A stretch of DNA of 64,000 nt, from contig CM069604.1 of the NCBI GenBank assembly GCA_035771175.1, forward strand, positions 18,043,115-18,107,114, written 5' to 3'. Shown in pieces: positions 24,816 through 34,577 of the stretch (position 1 is the stretch's first letter; every line of letters begins with the position of its first letter). A program made the position numbers and the translations under genes. The notes under the pieces are model-generated. The model was given only the letters and a program-made list of their open reading frames with translations. It had not been told where the DNA came from and did not search any database. Source of the DNA: Paratinospora sagittata. Lineage: Eukaryota; Streptophyta; Magnoliopsida; Ranunculales; Menispermaceae.

Positions 24816-25189
24816 TGTTGAACCAATTATCCTCATGTCCCTTACGAAAATATGTCCCTATTATGAAAGATTTTGATGATTACAAAACTATATTCTGCTC
24901 ATGATATTACTGCACATATGGCATATTTAATCTTACTTGAAGGTATCAAAGATTCAATGATGCATGGCGAACGTATTAAAAGATCTTCTTGAAGATGTTG
25001 ATCGTTTAAAGATTTTTATTTGGATGATTAGATTATGATAGGTTGTAGGACCTTCTATGCCATGTGATTTAGCAATATGCATGCCTGCATGTTTTAATCT
25101 ATTGGTTGCATGTTTGATTTAATTCGGTTACTTTATGTTTTATCGTGTTTTAATCGAGAAATCAAAAATTGCTTTTATAAAGTCTTTCA

Positions 25190-25740
25190 GGACGCTAATG
25201 TTTTAGCAGCGCTCTCCTGGACTTGATGGTCAGGACGCTGATAAAATGTTAAGACGCTCAAAGTTGAATTGATCTGATTAATAAGGACGCTTACTTGTTA
25301 GTAGTGACATTTCTCTTATCAACCTTTTAGAGTGTCAAGACACTGATTTAGCTTCAGCTCACTGAAAGTTTTTTTTTATCTTTAAGTGATTTCTATCTTT
25401 AAGGATGCTAATAAGTTATAAGTTGAATGAATTATTAGGACGCTACTTGTGTAGGAGCCCCCTTATCTTTAAAATCAACTTATATAACTTTCAGGACGCT
25501 TATCGTCCGTCAGTGCGCTTAAAATTTTTTTAAAATTGTTTTAACTGTTCAGGACGTTTGCTATTGAGTAGCGCCCTCATATGTTTTGCATTTTTAAAAC
25601 AAAGCAGGACGCTTACTACGAGGTAGCGCTCTCATGCTTTCAGTTGTTTAATTGTCAAAACAAGTCAGGATGCTTACTATTAGTAGCGCCCTCACTTCAT
25701 TGTTCAGTAAGACGCTGATGCTCTATGAGCGCCCTCAAAG
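25190..25740 (+). repeat. CG-centred palindrome array in LTR G
   Basis: About nine to eleven copies, spaced about 50-60 bp, of an imperfect inverted repeat: left arm CAGGACGCTNACT, short loop, right arm AGTAGCGCYCTCA. Clear copies lie at about 25605-25635, 25665-25693 and 25708-25737. The arms pair over about 10 bases and contain CpGs. It lies upstream of the TATA box. Confidence 0.8.
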
Positions 25741-26469
25741 GAACAAAACGACAAAAAAGATATTTTTACTGTTCTGACATTACCCATTTATGTTAATCTT
25801 TTTCAGAAACGTACAAGTACTTTTCAGAACTTTTCAAAATCGTACAACTTTTCAGAACTTTTTAAAACGTTCTAAAACTTTGTCAGAACATTCATCTTTT
25901 ATGAAAGGATCAGATGATTCAGGTCCTATCGCCGTAATATGCATTAGGCTGAATCGATCCATTTCTGGAAAGAATGTTAACGTTATATTTGAAATAACTT
26001 AGAGCGCCAAAATTACCAAGTCCATTGCGCCTCTGTTATTCCTATATATACGTCCTACCTCAGAGCAGAAAAACTAACAAATGAAATACGAAACTGATAT
26101 TCATTGAAAACGTATTGACAATTTTTCGTTTGCACCAAAACACTTTTTGAAAGTTAGTCTTCTTTCGCTTGTGCTTGATCTTGCGATCTTTTGAAAGAAA
26201 GATTTCAAGTCTTCTGGGTTGATCAATCTTCTCCTTCATTATTTCAAAATCCCATTAACGAAGATAAAAGCTATTTGAACCTGTTTTTAGCATAAACTTC
26301 ATCATACATATTTCGCTGAATCCGTGGCAACAAAAGGTTCAATCCAAAGCGTTGTTAGTATCACTTTGATTCTGAGTAAAGGGAATCATATCTCATTCTG
26401 TAATCAGATTGTAGTGACGGGTAAGTCACTGAGTTAGAGCAGGTGTTGCTCAAAGTTGTAAGTGGTCTT

Positions 26470-26605
26470 CTCACACCAGTAAGTTGAGAATAGGTTATCT
26501 CTCACCTGTAAGTTGAGAAACGGTCCTCTCACACATGTAAGCTAAGAAACGATAGTTCTCACACCCGTAAATTAAGAAAGTGTTCCGGTTTGATCTTCAC
26601 CCGTA
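26470..26605 (+). repeat. Mini-hairpin array in LTR G
   Basis: Five units such as TTCTCACACCAGTAAGTTGAGAA and CTTCACCCGTAAGAAG. The loop (CACCYGTAAG) is nearly constant, while the arms vary (TTCTC/GAGAA, CTTC/GAAG). Confidence 0.72.
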
Positions 26606-26635
26606 AGAAGGTCCATAGTGGAGTTTGAACAAATC

Positions 26636-26690
26636 CTAACTGAGGAGGTTAGGTAGTATATGTACGCGCGGCCGAACCACTATAAATCTT
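26636..26690 (+). promoter_or_regulatory. Sirevirus core promoter of LTR G
   Basis: Hairpin CCTAAC/GTTAGG followed by GTAGTATATGTACGCGCGG and CGAACCACTATAAATC (TATA box at about 26677-26689). The same order hairpin, GTAGTGG-type box and CCACTATA is found in the other Sirevirus LTRs here. Transcription start is inferred to lie about 30 bp downstream. Confidence 0.65.
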
Positions 26691-26823
26691 GCTTGCATTG
26701 TCCCATTTACATTTACTGTATCTCATTGCTATACTTTGTTTAATCTACTTTCATTATTCCGTACAATTAAAAGAAAGGTTAAAATCTGCTAAGTGTCCAA
26801 TTCACATCTGGGCCAACAATTTG

Positions 26824-28060
26824 TTCCAGCGCCTCTGCAAAAAAAATGTTAATATGAATTTTTTTAAAAATTTCAAGAAACTTGGCGAATTACTCATCAA
26901 ACTTCTTCTTTTGAGAACGTTGTGGAAAAGGAATAGGGTTTTGAGAATAGGGGGTTTATCTGGAAATGTTATAGAACCAGGCCTATAAGGCCTTTCTTTT
27001 GACTTCTACTCCTCACTTCGCTCTTCCTTCTCTTCACTTAACTTAGCTTCTTTGCTAGGCTCTCCTTTATCTTGGCTCAATGGTGGTGGAGGTGCAATAT
27101 GTTGGCTATTAGAATCAGCCCCTTTTACTTCTTTCCCATTTCTCATGGTGATGGAGTGGCATTGCTTTTTCGGATCCACTTCGGTGTTGCTAGGTAGTGA
27201 TCCCCTTTGTTGGGCATTCATGTTTGAAGCTAGTTGCCCCACTTGAACCTTTAAATTCTTTATTGATGCCCTTGTCTCCATCATGAATGAACCCAACATA
27301 CCTTCCAAGGATGGCTTCTTCTCTTGAGCTTGAGTGTAGATGCCCAGTGGAGGTTGAAATGTATTTCTTGTTTTTGCATAAGAAATGTTCTCATGATTTC
27401 AAATGCCCGGGTGGTAATGATTTGGTAGAGGTTGGTTACCCCTATAGTTGTTGTACTCCCGGTTGTTTATGAATTGAACTTGCTCCTCTTGTATTTCACT
27501 CGCCAAATATCCCATATTTATAGTTGTCGTCTTTTCAATAGAAGGTTGAGCACCTTGAGTAGTAAGTGTAGCAAGTTGGTGTGATATGCTAGACAATTGA
27601 GCCGATAGAGATGATATCGGATCCACCTCATGCAAATCGGCTACTTTCTTTACCATAGATCTCACACCCGAAACTTCATACGTGTTTGTGGTCATATCTT
27701 CCAACAAAGTGAATGCCTCGGTGGCTAATTTTGTGAAAAGTGATCCACCGGCCGCCGCATCAACCAATGTTTGTGTGGAGAATGTCACTCCATTGTAGAA
27801 CAACTGAATCTGTATCCAATCTTGGAATCCATGCCGAGGACACTTCCTCAAGAATTCTTTAAACTTTTCCCATGCCTCATAGAGTGACTCTGCTTCTTAT
27901 TGCTTAAATTGCCCAATCTCAGCTCTTAGTTGGGCGGTCTTGGCCGGTGGAAAAAAAATTTGTACCATATCTTGCCAAGTTGCAATGCTTCCAGCTTGCA
28001 AAGATTGCAACCATGCTCGTACTTTGTCCATTAGAGAAAAAGGGAAAAATTTCAGTCGTA
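26824..28060 (-). pseudogene. Athila S gag, C-terminal half, and linker
   Basis: Minus strand. From the T junction: [22 protein letters not shown] and [18 protein letters not shown] (gag domain), a stop at about 27897, then KCPRHGFQDWIQIQLFYNG, DAAAGGSLFTKLATEAFTLLE (open 27851-27399), then a Gln/Ser-rich part with QVGQLASNMNAQQRGSLPSNTE (27308-27006), and finally PIPFPQRSQKKKFDE with a stop and FAKFLEIFKKIHIN leading to the protease linker. This is the standard order of Athila gag (Retrotrans_gag family). Frameshifts near 27400 and 27000 and at least three stops break it. Confidence 0.9.
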
Positions 28061-28061
28061 T

Positions 28062-28791
28062 GCTTCGAGCTTGTGTCATTGAGTCTAGTGGTAACTGGGA
28101 GAAGTACATACATCTGTGTGAGTTCGCGTACAACAACAACTATCAGTCCAGTATTGGCATGGCTCCTTTTGAGGCATTGTATGGTCGACCCTGTAGATCT
28201 CCGATCTGTTGGACAGAGGTTGGGGATGTTGCGGTGATGGGACCAGAGTTTGTACAAGAACACACAGAGAAGATTAAGAGGATCAAGCATAATATGAAAG
28301 TAGCCCAAGACAGGCAGAAGAGTTACACTGATGCCAAGCGGAAGACCGTAGAGTTCGAGGTGGGTGACCAAGTTTTATTGAAGGTCTCACCTCAGAAGGG
28401 CCAAACTAGATTTGGGATAAAAGGCAAGCTCGCTCCGAGATTTATTGGGCCGTTCGAGGTTTTAGAACGAATTGGCCCCGTCGCTTACCGATTAGCCTTG
28501 CCACCTCAGTTAGCCGCAGTCCACAATGTCTTTCATGTGTCAATGTTGAGAGTGTACAAGAGTGATTTTGATCACGTCTTGGACTGGAGGAACATTGAAC
28601 TGAGGCAGGATGGGACTTATGATGAGGAACCTATTCAGATACTTGACCGGAAGGTCCAGAGGTTACGTAACCGCGAGATTCCGATGGTTAAGGTGAGATG
28701 GCAGTTCCATGGCGAGGAGCAGGTTACTTGGGAGCGTGAGGACTACATGATAGAGCACTTTGCCGAGTTCATGGGCTTAGGTATTTCTTAA
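28062..28791 (+). CDS. Gypsy T pol: integrase C-terminus with chromodomain-like tail (partial)
   Basis: An open frame without stops to TAA at 28791. In order: end of the integrase core ([37 protein letters not shown]), the linker helix ([16 protein letters not shown]), [11 protein letters not shown], the GPF/Y module ([28 protein letters not shown]), [11 protein letters not shown], and a tail with [18 protein letters not shown] and [11 protein letters not shown] like plant chromovirus chromodomains. The catalytic DDE residues lie upstream and are absent, so it is not an active integrase. It is the least decayed coding stretch in the window, suggesting a younger insertion than the Athila gag around it. 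The frame runs upstream to 27940, but that part is antisense to gag and not real. Confidence 0.85.
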
Positions 28792-28814
28792 CCTTAAAAC
28801 TTCGAGGACAAAGT

Positions 28815-28834
28815 TCATTCTAAGGTGGGTGTGA
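28815..28834 (+). other. Polypurine tract of gypsy T
   Basis: GAGGACAAAG (28804-28813) and then TTCTAAGGTGGGTGTGA precede the LTR start. This corresponds to the GAGGACGAAATTC..PPT context of gypsy N, with extra pyrimidines from mutation. Confidence 0.6.
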
Positions 28835-29264
28835 TGTGAGGCCCCGAAAATTATTTCATCTAGCCCATAACCCAATTGCACTTTGCCCAAACTCTATGCG
28901 TTGCCTTGTTATGTTTGGTGTTTGTTTGATGGTTGTTTAATGTTTGTATAGTTGATGCTTGATAATGTATATAAATATGTGTATCATAAATTGTATATGG
29001 GTCATGTTAAATTAAAGTGTAATGCATATGTTATTATTTATGCATGGGCCCATTAAACCATGAATTGATATGAGTTAGGATTGATTGAATAAAAGGATAA
29101 ATGAGAATGAAAATTTGGTGTATTAAATGGATTGAACATTTAAAATACATGGAAACATGAGATTGGTTCAAGTACATGTGGTTGGTATGGGTAGTATGAG
29201 ACCAACACCTGTGAAGGTTGGTGCATGAAAGTGGACAAGTGTCCCATGCCCACTTCTCTAATCC

Positions 29265-29400
29265 AAGAATGTGCTAGAAAGTGAGGTGAGTGGAGGAGAG
29301 AATCCAAGAATGTGCTAGAAAGTGAGGTAAGTGGAGGAGAGAATCCAAGAATGTGCTAGAAAGTGAGGTGAGTGGAGGAGGGAATCAAGGAAGTGCTAGA
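29265..29400 (+). repeat. 41-bp tandem repeat in T LTR
   Basis: Three full and one partial copy of a unit starting AATCCAAGAATGTGCTAGAA and ending GTGAGTGGAGGAGAG. The related solo LTR at 15950 has fewer copies (about 18340-18410), so copy number changed after the two LTRs separated. Confidence 0.85.
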
Positions 29401-29599
29401 AAGAGGTGAGTGGAGAGAAAGGAAAAAAAGAAGAGAAAGAAAAGAAGAGAAAGGAAAGAAGAAGAAAAAGAAGGAGGGAGTTGCAGGAGGAAGATCTCTG
29501 CGATATTTTCATCAAAGAGCTGGATCTTTGGGATATATGGTCAGATTGAGCTCAAAAGTTTTCAGCAAGTTCGTAGCTTATGGTTATTCATTCTGGTCG

Positions 29600-29960
29600 G
29601 TGGAGATCTTGATCAGAGGTTTCGTCTAAGAGATCTAACCACTCAAACAAGGCTGGTCGGAAAGTCTGGATTTCTCGCACCGTTTCGCTCAAACTTATAG
29701 ATCTCCTTAATCTACCGTGGATGGATATAACATTTGGTTACGTAGTGTACAACTGATATTTCTGCATTCTGAACAGTGGAGATCTTGATTAGAGGTTTTT
29801 CCTGAGAGATCTACCCTCTGAAACAAAGCTGGTCGGAAAGTCTGGATTTCTCGTACCGTTTGGCTGAAACTCGTAGATCTCCTCAATCTACCGTTGGATG
29901 GATATCACATTTGGGTATGTAGTTTATAACTTATATTTCTGTATTCTAAACGGTTGAGAT
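29600..29960 (+). repeat. ~179-bp tandem duplication in T LTR
   Basis: Two adjacent copies, each with GGAGATCTTGAT, GCTGGTCGGAAAGTCTGG, TTTCTCG..ACCGTTT, GATCTCCT..AATCTACCGT and TATTTCTGCATTCTGAAC. The same unit recurs on the minus strand in the solo LTR at about 17830-18200. Its place upstream of the transcribed part would suit duplicated enhancer sequence, which is inference. Confidence 0.8.
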
Positions 29961-31856
29961 GTTCATGCATTTAGTATTGTGTGTGATATAGTTATCTGAG
30001 TTTGAGTATTTGCAGTAGGAAAGGAGAAATTGTCTGATTAGAGACTTGTTTATCAAATATATTTATCTTTTTGGTCCACCGTTGGATTGGGCTGATATTT
30101 GGACAGAAGGTTTTTTTCTTCTCATAATTCAATCTGTACGGTTGATTTTGTGATTACAAATTTCTGTTGGTATATTGATACATCTGAACAGAATAGTAAA
30201 TGAAGAATTGGTAGGGTTGCTTGTATTAGACCTAAATTTAGAATATGAACTTAGACCCTTCCAAATAGCTTGCATGTCAACTATGTTGACCTAGTCTCCA
30301 TTGTTGATGAACCCATGATGCAAAATCAGTGATATACATGGCTGAACATGGTGACCTAGTGTAAATCGACAATATGGCCTAAGTATGAAAAATTTCATAT
30401 TTTAGGGCTTTTGATGCTTTTGGCCTAGAATCATTGAATTGATGTAACTTATGTTTAATTAAGCATGATTAGGGTTGATTATGCTACTGATTTGGTGGTT
30501 GTGACCATATCATGGGTTAGGCCTACTTGTGATCAAGTGACCCAATTTGGGCATGTTTATGCCTAAAGGAATTGAAAATCAGTATTTTTGATTAATAGAA
30601 TGGTTTATGTATGAGAACTATGCATTAGAGGCCTAAGTCATGTGATTTGAGTTGAATGATGAGATTAGATGGGATTTAGGCCTATTGTTTATATGTGGGC
30701 TGATTTAGGGTTGATGTGTAATGTCTATGTGATTGAGCATAAAAATTGATGTATGGTAGGATATTGATGTATGTTTCAGGATCTTGATTGGGTTGATTCG
30801 GTTTGGTGGTCGTGTGTGGTTAAATACTCTCGCGAGGCTTGGTTGTGAGTAGACTTCATTTATGATTATATCTTTTATGTCATCATATCACTTATATATT
30901 GTATGTTGAAAGCATGAATGTGTTCTAATGAATGATGCATTGATTTGAGAAAACCTTATGACTTTGGTTGGGCCCATCTATCTGGCTAATAGGGGGACTT
31001 AACCTTGTCATAGGAGGGTTTTAGAAAAGGAAGAGATTGGGGTCAACGGTACGGTGAAATAGACGTGCACTAGTAACCCCAAATAAACATGATTGGGATC
31101 AACGGTACGGTGAAATAGACGTGCACTAGTAACCCAATGCATGTGGAATGTGGATCCAAATTGATAAACTTTTACTTGCATCGAACTTATTATAAATGCT
31201 TGATATCTATATGTTATGAGCTTTTAATCATGCTACACATTGACATGCATACATGATATTTATTGATGAGTATTGATAGCATATTTGAATTATATTCACT
31301 GGGCACCGTTGGCTCACCCTCATTTTCCTCTTTCAGGTCCTTCTGTCCCGAATAAGGGCAAAGGAGTAGTGATATCTTGAGGGCCTTGCCTGCGAGAGAA
31401 TCCAAAGCCTCGATGTGAGTTGAGAGGCATTTTGATTGAACTGTGTTTTAAATTATGAAGTATTATATTTTGGATTATGTAATTATAATACTTACCACAT
31501 TGTAGTATGGGTGAGTTGGGACTTGTTAGATAGACCATGTGGGCATATAACGGTTTTTATTTGTACCCACAATTTTGGACTTTATGTGTATGTCAATTTT
31601 AATGGACTGTAGGGATTATGATTTTATTTATGGTTCATTTTTATGGACTATCTCTTGCCTTGGATGATTAATACGGTTGGTAGTTTTGTTTAGTACCTTT
31701 TGATATTATGTCGTTGTTTGAGATAAGGCTTGTAGGGTCTCAACCACCTCACGGGAGTTGAGGAGTGGTCAGAGATGCCTACGCCGGGCGTCCCGCCCAG
31801 GCATTCCGCACGCCATTCCCTGTGGGGTTGGTGGTCCGGGGTGCGGGGTCGCCACA

Positions 31857-32290
31857 GTAACACTATTCATCTTAGCTGTATCACACATCTCCAAGAAGGT
31901 GGTGATGTGGATAGTAGGATCTTCAGTAGGAGACACCCCAAACTGATGTCATTGAACCATTGAGATTGACGCCGGTTTCAGCTCAAAATTGTTCGTGTTG
32001 ATAGGAACACGAACTATGTTTGAATAATTTTCATTAATGACCGGCTTAAAGTAGTCTCTCAAGGTCAACTGATGCTGAACGTTTGCCATTGCTTTGATTG
32101 CACTTCTTCTCTCTCGCTTTAGTCTTCCAAAAGTGTGTTCAATTTCAGGATCGAACGGCAAGACTTCAAAACTTCTTGCTCGTTGCATATACTCTTGAAA
32201 TCCTATAAAATAGAAACAAAGAAAGAAACAAAGTATAAAGTAGTAAAAACTAAAATAAACAAAGAAACAAAAACTCAAAAAATAAAACAA
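31857..32290 (-). pseudogene. Athila S gag, N-terminal part
   Basis: Minus strand. After a low-complexity Phe/Tyr-rich lead it reads VLPFDPEIEHTFGRLKRERR, VPINTNNFELKPASISMVQ, a stop, then in a shifted frame FGVSPTEDPTIHITTFLEMC and TAKMNSV before element T cuts it. PEIE.TF.RL.RE and FELKPA..QMVQ are signature segments of Athila gag N-termini. At least one stop and one frameshift. Confidence 0.9.
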
Positions 32291-32352
32291 AAAAAAAAAG
32301 AAAATCTAAATTAAAATTAGAGTTACTAACACAATAGTAGTGTACTAATAAT

Positions 32353-32372
32353 TATCGCCGACAACGGCGCCA
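32353..32372 (-). other. Primer binding site of Athila S
   Basis: On the minus strand TGGCGCCGTTGTCGGCGATA follows the 5' LTR end by a few bases. It fits the TGGCGCCGTTGCCGGGGA-type PBS of Athila and related elements (complementary to tRNA-Asp 3' end), with a changed base near the end. Confidence 0.88.
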
Positions 32373-32378
32373 AAAACT

Positions 32379-33881
32379 TGTTACGTGCAAAACCGCAAGC
32401 GTACGATGTGAAGTTATAATATATTTCGATGAGATATCGGGTATCGTCCTCAGGGATTATTACGACACTAGCTATCACGTTCTAACCTTAACTTTATTTA
32501 GAAAACCAAAATTGAGAGTTTAAATAAACAATAACTAAAGCAATTAAATATTAAACTAAGAATGCAATATAAAACTAATGTAAAATCAATGGTCGAATGG
32601 TCTAGAGGTTCAATATCACCTCACTTTCAACTATGTTTATATATATATATATATTATTAAATCAGCTCCTTAGTTTATAAGTCAAAAATCCCAACGTTTC
32701 TAATTCCATCTTTTCGAGCATCAATTAGAGTATATTATTATTATCTTGGTTTAACTCTTTCGATGAAAACCAAAAACAACAATGATTCATTAAGTTTTAT
32801 GATTTGCACCCAACGACTTCAAAAGTTCTTGATCTCCCTATGAGTCTCACGATTGCCTAGGTTATATTTTCCAAATTCTAACCCAGGGTACCCTCTTTTG
32901 GAACATCTACCTCAAGTCTATGATCATTCAATCCTTGATCAGGGATAAAAAACTTTACACCAAGAAAAATATAAATAAACTCTAGAAACTTTACTAACAA
33001 TAATTAAACCATAAAACTAGACATAGTATCAAGCTTGGATCAATCTACACCTCTAGACAGAGTATTTAGTTCATTACTAGAGACATAAACACATAAAATA
33101 TAAGTTTGAACATAAATAAGAACCAAGAAAAACAAACTAGAATGTTGTAGAGATTGTGAATAGTCTTCAACGTAGATCTTTTTCTCCATTCGCTGCAGCC
33201 GTAAACCTTCGTTCTTCACTCTATGATGCCTCTAGAAACCCTGAACAATGTTCTTTATATAGCTACAAGTCCATAGGAAGTCATCCAAGAAGTGTCCAAG
33301 TCGAACTAGGAAAGTTCACAACAAAATTAGAAAGTTTCTATTTTGAATCGCACATCCGCTTTCTTCATCGTTGTTTTTCTTCTTGTTCTCCACTCCAAAT
33401 AAACCACGTCTAATTCAGAGTTAAATTGAGAAAGTTATGGCCAAAATACAAAACTAGCGCATAATCGCATTTCCCAGCACTACAGTGCCCATTGCAGGCG
33501 CCACGACGCCTAGTTTCGGGTCTTTTGTGCTCTTTCTACTATTATCTTCACTTTCCTTGTGGACTTAGCCAAATTTCTCCACTTTTTGACTTATTTTCTT
33601 CATGAATCATCATCTAGGCTTCTCATATGTTGTGTCCATCATTCATGCTCACTTCCACACATCTAAATACCTACAAAACAATGTAAAACAAGTAATTAAT
33701 ACACTTCAAACATAAATTGATCCAACTTATAAACTAACAAACCGAAAAATTGCATAAAAACCAACTTTCACCTAAACTAACAAATGCATCAAAATTAACA
33801 TAAACACACTAAACTAATGCATAAATCACCTTAAAACACCTATAAAACCATCCTAAAACATGTCTAAATGACCACTTATCA
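32379..33881 (-). mobile_element. 5' LTR of Athila S
   Basis: 1,503 bp; the plus view starts TGTTACGTGCAAAACC and ends GACCACTTATCA. Landmarks: AAACCGCAAGCGTACGATG, GTCCTCAGGGATTATTACGA and a (TA)n run near 32638-32655. A CG-rich imperfect palindrome GCAGGCGCCACGACGCC lies near 33494. The right flank ATCAA matches the left flank of the 3' LTR at 12826. Confidence 0.92.
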
Positions 33882-33886
33882 ATCAA

Positions 33887-34577
33887 ACACACAAAGAATC
33901 ATCAAAATATCACACAACATCATCAAGTGATCAAAGATTTGACACATTAGACTCGGAAATCATGCCCATATCTCTTATAATGTGAACAAACTGTTCTTTA
34001 GGTAATGCTTTTGTAAGGAAATTTGTAAGTTGGTCCTTAGTGCCTCTGTGAATAAGCTTCACTCCTCTTTTTACACACGATCTCTCAAGAAATGATGTGT
34101 AATCTCAATGTGCTTTCTTTTTTAGTGTAAAACAAGATTTTTTGAAATATTAATTGCACTTGTATTGTCACAGAATATCTCAACACAATCAATGTAAATT
34201 TGGTAATCCTTGAATTGTTGCTTCATGTAAAGAACTTGAGAACAACAACTACCAGCTACAACATATTCTACTTCAACTGTGGATAATGCCACTGAGTGTG
34301 TTTCTTACTGAACCGAGAAATTAAAGAATTACCCAAAAAGTGACAAAATCCTGAGATATTCTTTCTATCTATGAGACTACCAACATAATCGAGAGTCTAC
34401 AAAAGTTCTAAGCTCAAAAAAAGTACATTTGGGATACGAAATTCCTAAATTTGTTGTCCTACTTACATATCTAAAGATTCGCTTTACACATTTCAAGTGG
34501 GATTCTCTAGGACTCGACTGAAATCTAGCACAAAGACATATACTAAACATAATGTCGGGTCTACTGGTTGTTAGATA
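33887..34577 (-). pseudogene. Sirevirus X RT end and RNase H
   Basis: Minus strand, several frames. From 34577: PDIMFS, RESHLKCVKRI, LGISYPKC, SLIDRKNISGFC, then the RNase H core around VE.EYV.A..CCSQ.L.MKQ, IFCDNTSAINISKN, KHIEITHHFLRDRV and DQLTNFLTKALP, ending before 33940. The order matches copia RNase H (CDN..A, HI..HF..). Stops are present at about 34270 and 34130. It continues the RT at 36661-36815 across an inserted element. Confidence 0.85.

Larger units (their letters stand above)
24816..26818 (+). mobile_element. Solo Sirevirus LTR G, perfect TSD ATTTG
   Basis: 2,003 bp starting TGTTGAACCAATT and ending TGGGCCAACA, flanked by ATTTG at 24811-24815 and 26819-26823. Removing it restores the Athila linker frame. 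Internal layout: palindrome array (25190-25740), mini-hairpin array (26470-26605), hairpin CCTAAC/GTTAGG and TATA box. Same subfamily as LTR H (37504) by the start TGTT..ATGTCCCT. No PBS or PPT, so solo. Confidence 0.93.
28061..31856 (+). mobile_element. 5'-truncated gypsy element T inserted in Athila gag
   Basis: It comprises the end of a gypsy integrase and a complete 3' LTR, in the opposite orientation to the gag it interrupts. The left junction lies near 28061, where gag homology (SIRL) stops and integrase homology (MLRACV) starts, sharing a few bases. There is no 5' LTR. Only about two codons of gag seem to be lost, so either integration was already 5'-truncated or a later deletion ended almost exactly at the target site. 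Confidence 0.8.
28835..31856 (+). mobile_element. 3' LTR of gypsy T
   Basis: A 3,022-bp LTR, TGTGAGGCCCCG to GGGGTCGCCACA. It is closely similar over its whole length to the solo LTR 15950-18833 in opposite orientation. It contains a 41-bp tandem repeat (29265-29400), a ~179-bp tandem duplication (29600-29960), a small duplication of TCAACGGTACGGTGAAATAG (31042 and 31099) and the shared block GGCTCACCCTC..CTCTTTCAGGTCC (31311-31341). Confidence 0.92.
12831..33881 (-). mobile_element. Composite Athila element S with nested insertions, TSD ATCAA
   Basis: Two LTRs of one minus-strand Athila family mark the ends: a truncated 3' LTR from 12831 and a complete 5' LTR ending at 33881. The outer flanks are identical, ATCAA at 12826-12830 and at 33882-33886, and both flanks are Sirevirus X sequence that rejoins when the block is removed. 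Inside, read on the minus strand, are the 5' LTR, PBS, gag, a linker and protease. RT, RNase H, integrase and most of the 3' LTR are missing. Guests are gypsy N with solo LTR Q, the B/R fusion, solo LTR G and gypsy T. The missing part is explained by the deletion at about 21810. Confidence 0.8.

Noticed and set aside
27940..28061. N-terminal extension of the open frame ending at 28791
   Set aside because: This part is the antisense of Athila gag; integrase similarity begins only at about 28062.
28091..31861. GTAAC at 28091-28095 and at 31857-31861 as a TSD of gypsy T
   Set aside because: Integrase homology (MLRACV..GNWEKY) runs through 28062-28100, so the left GTAAC is inside T's coding sequence. 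The true left junction is near 28061 and lacks a matching 5-mer.
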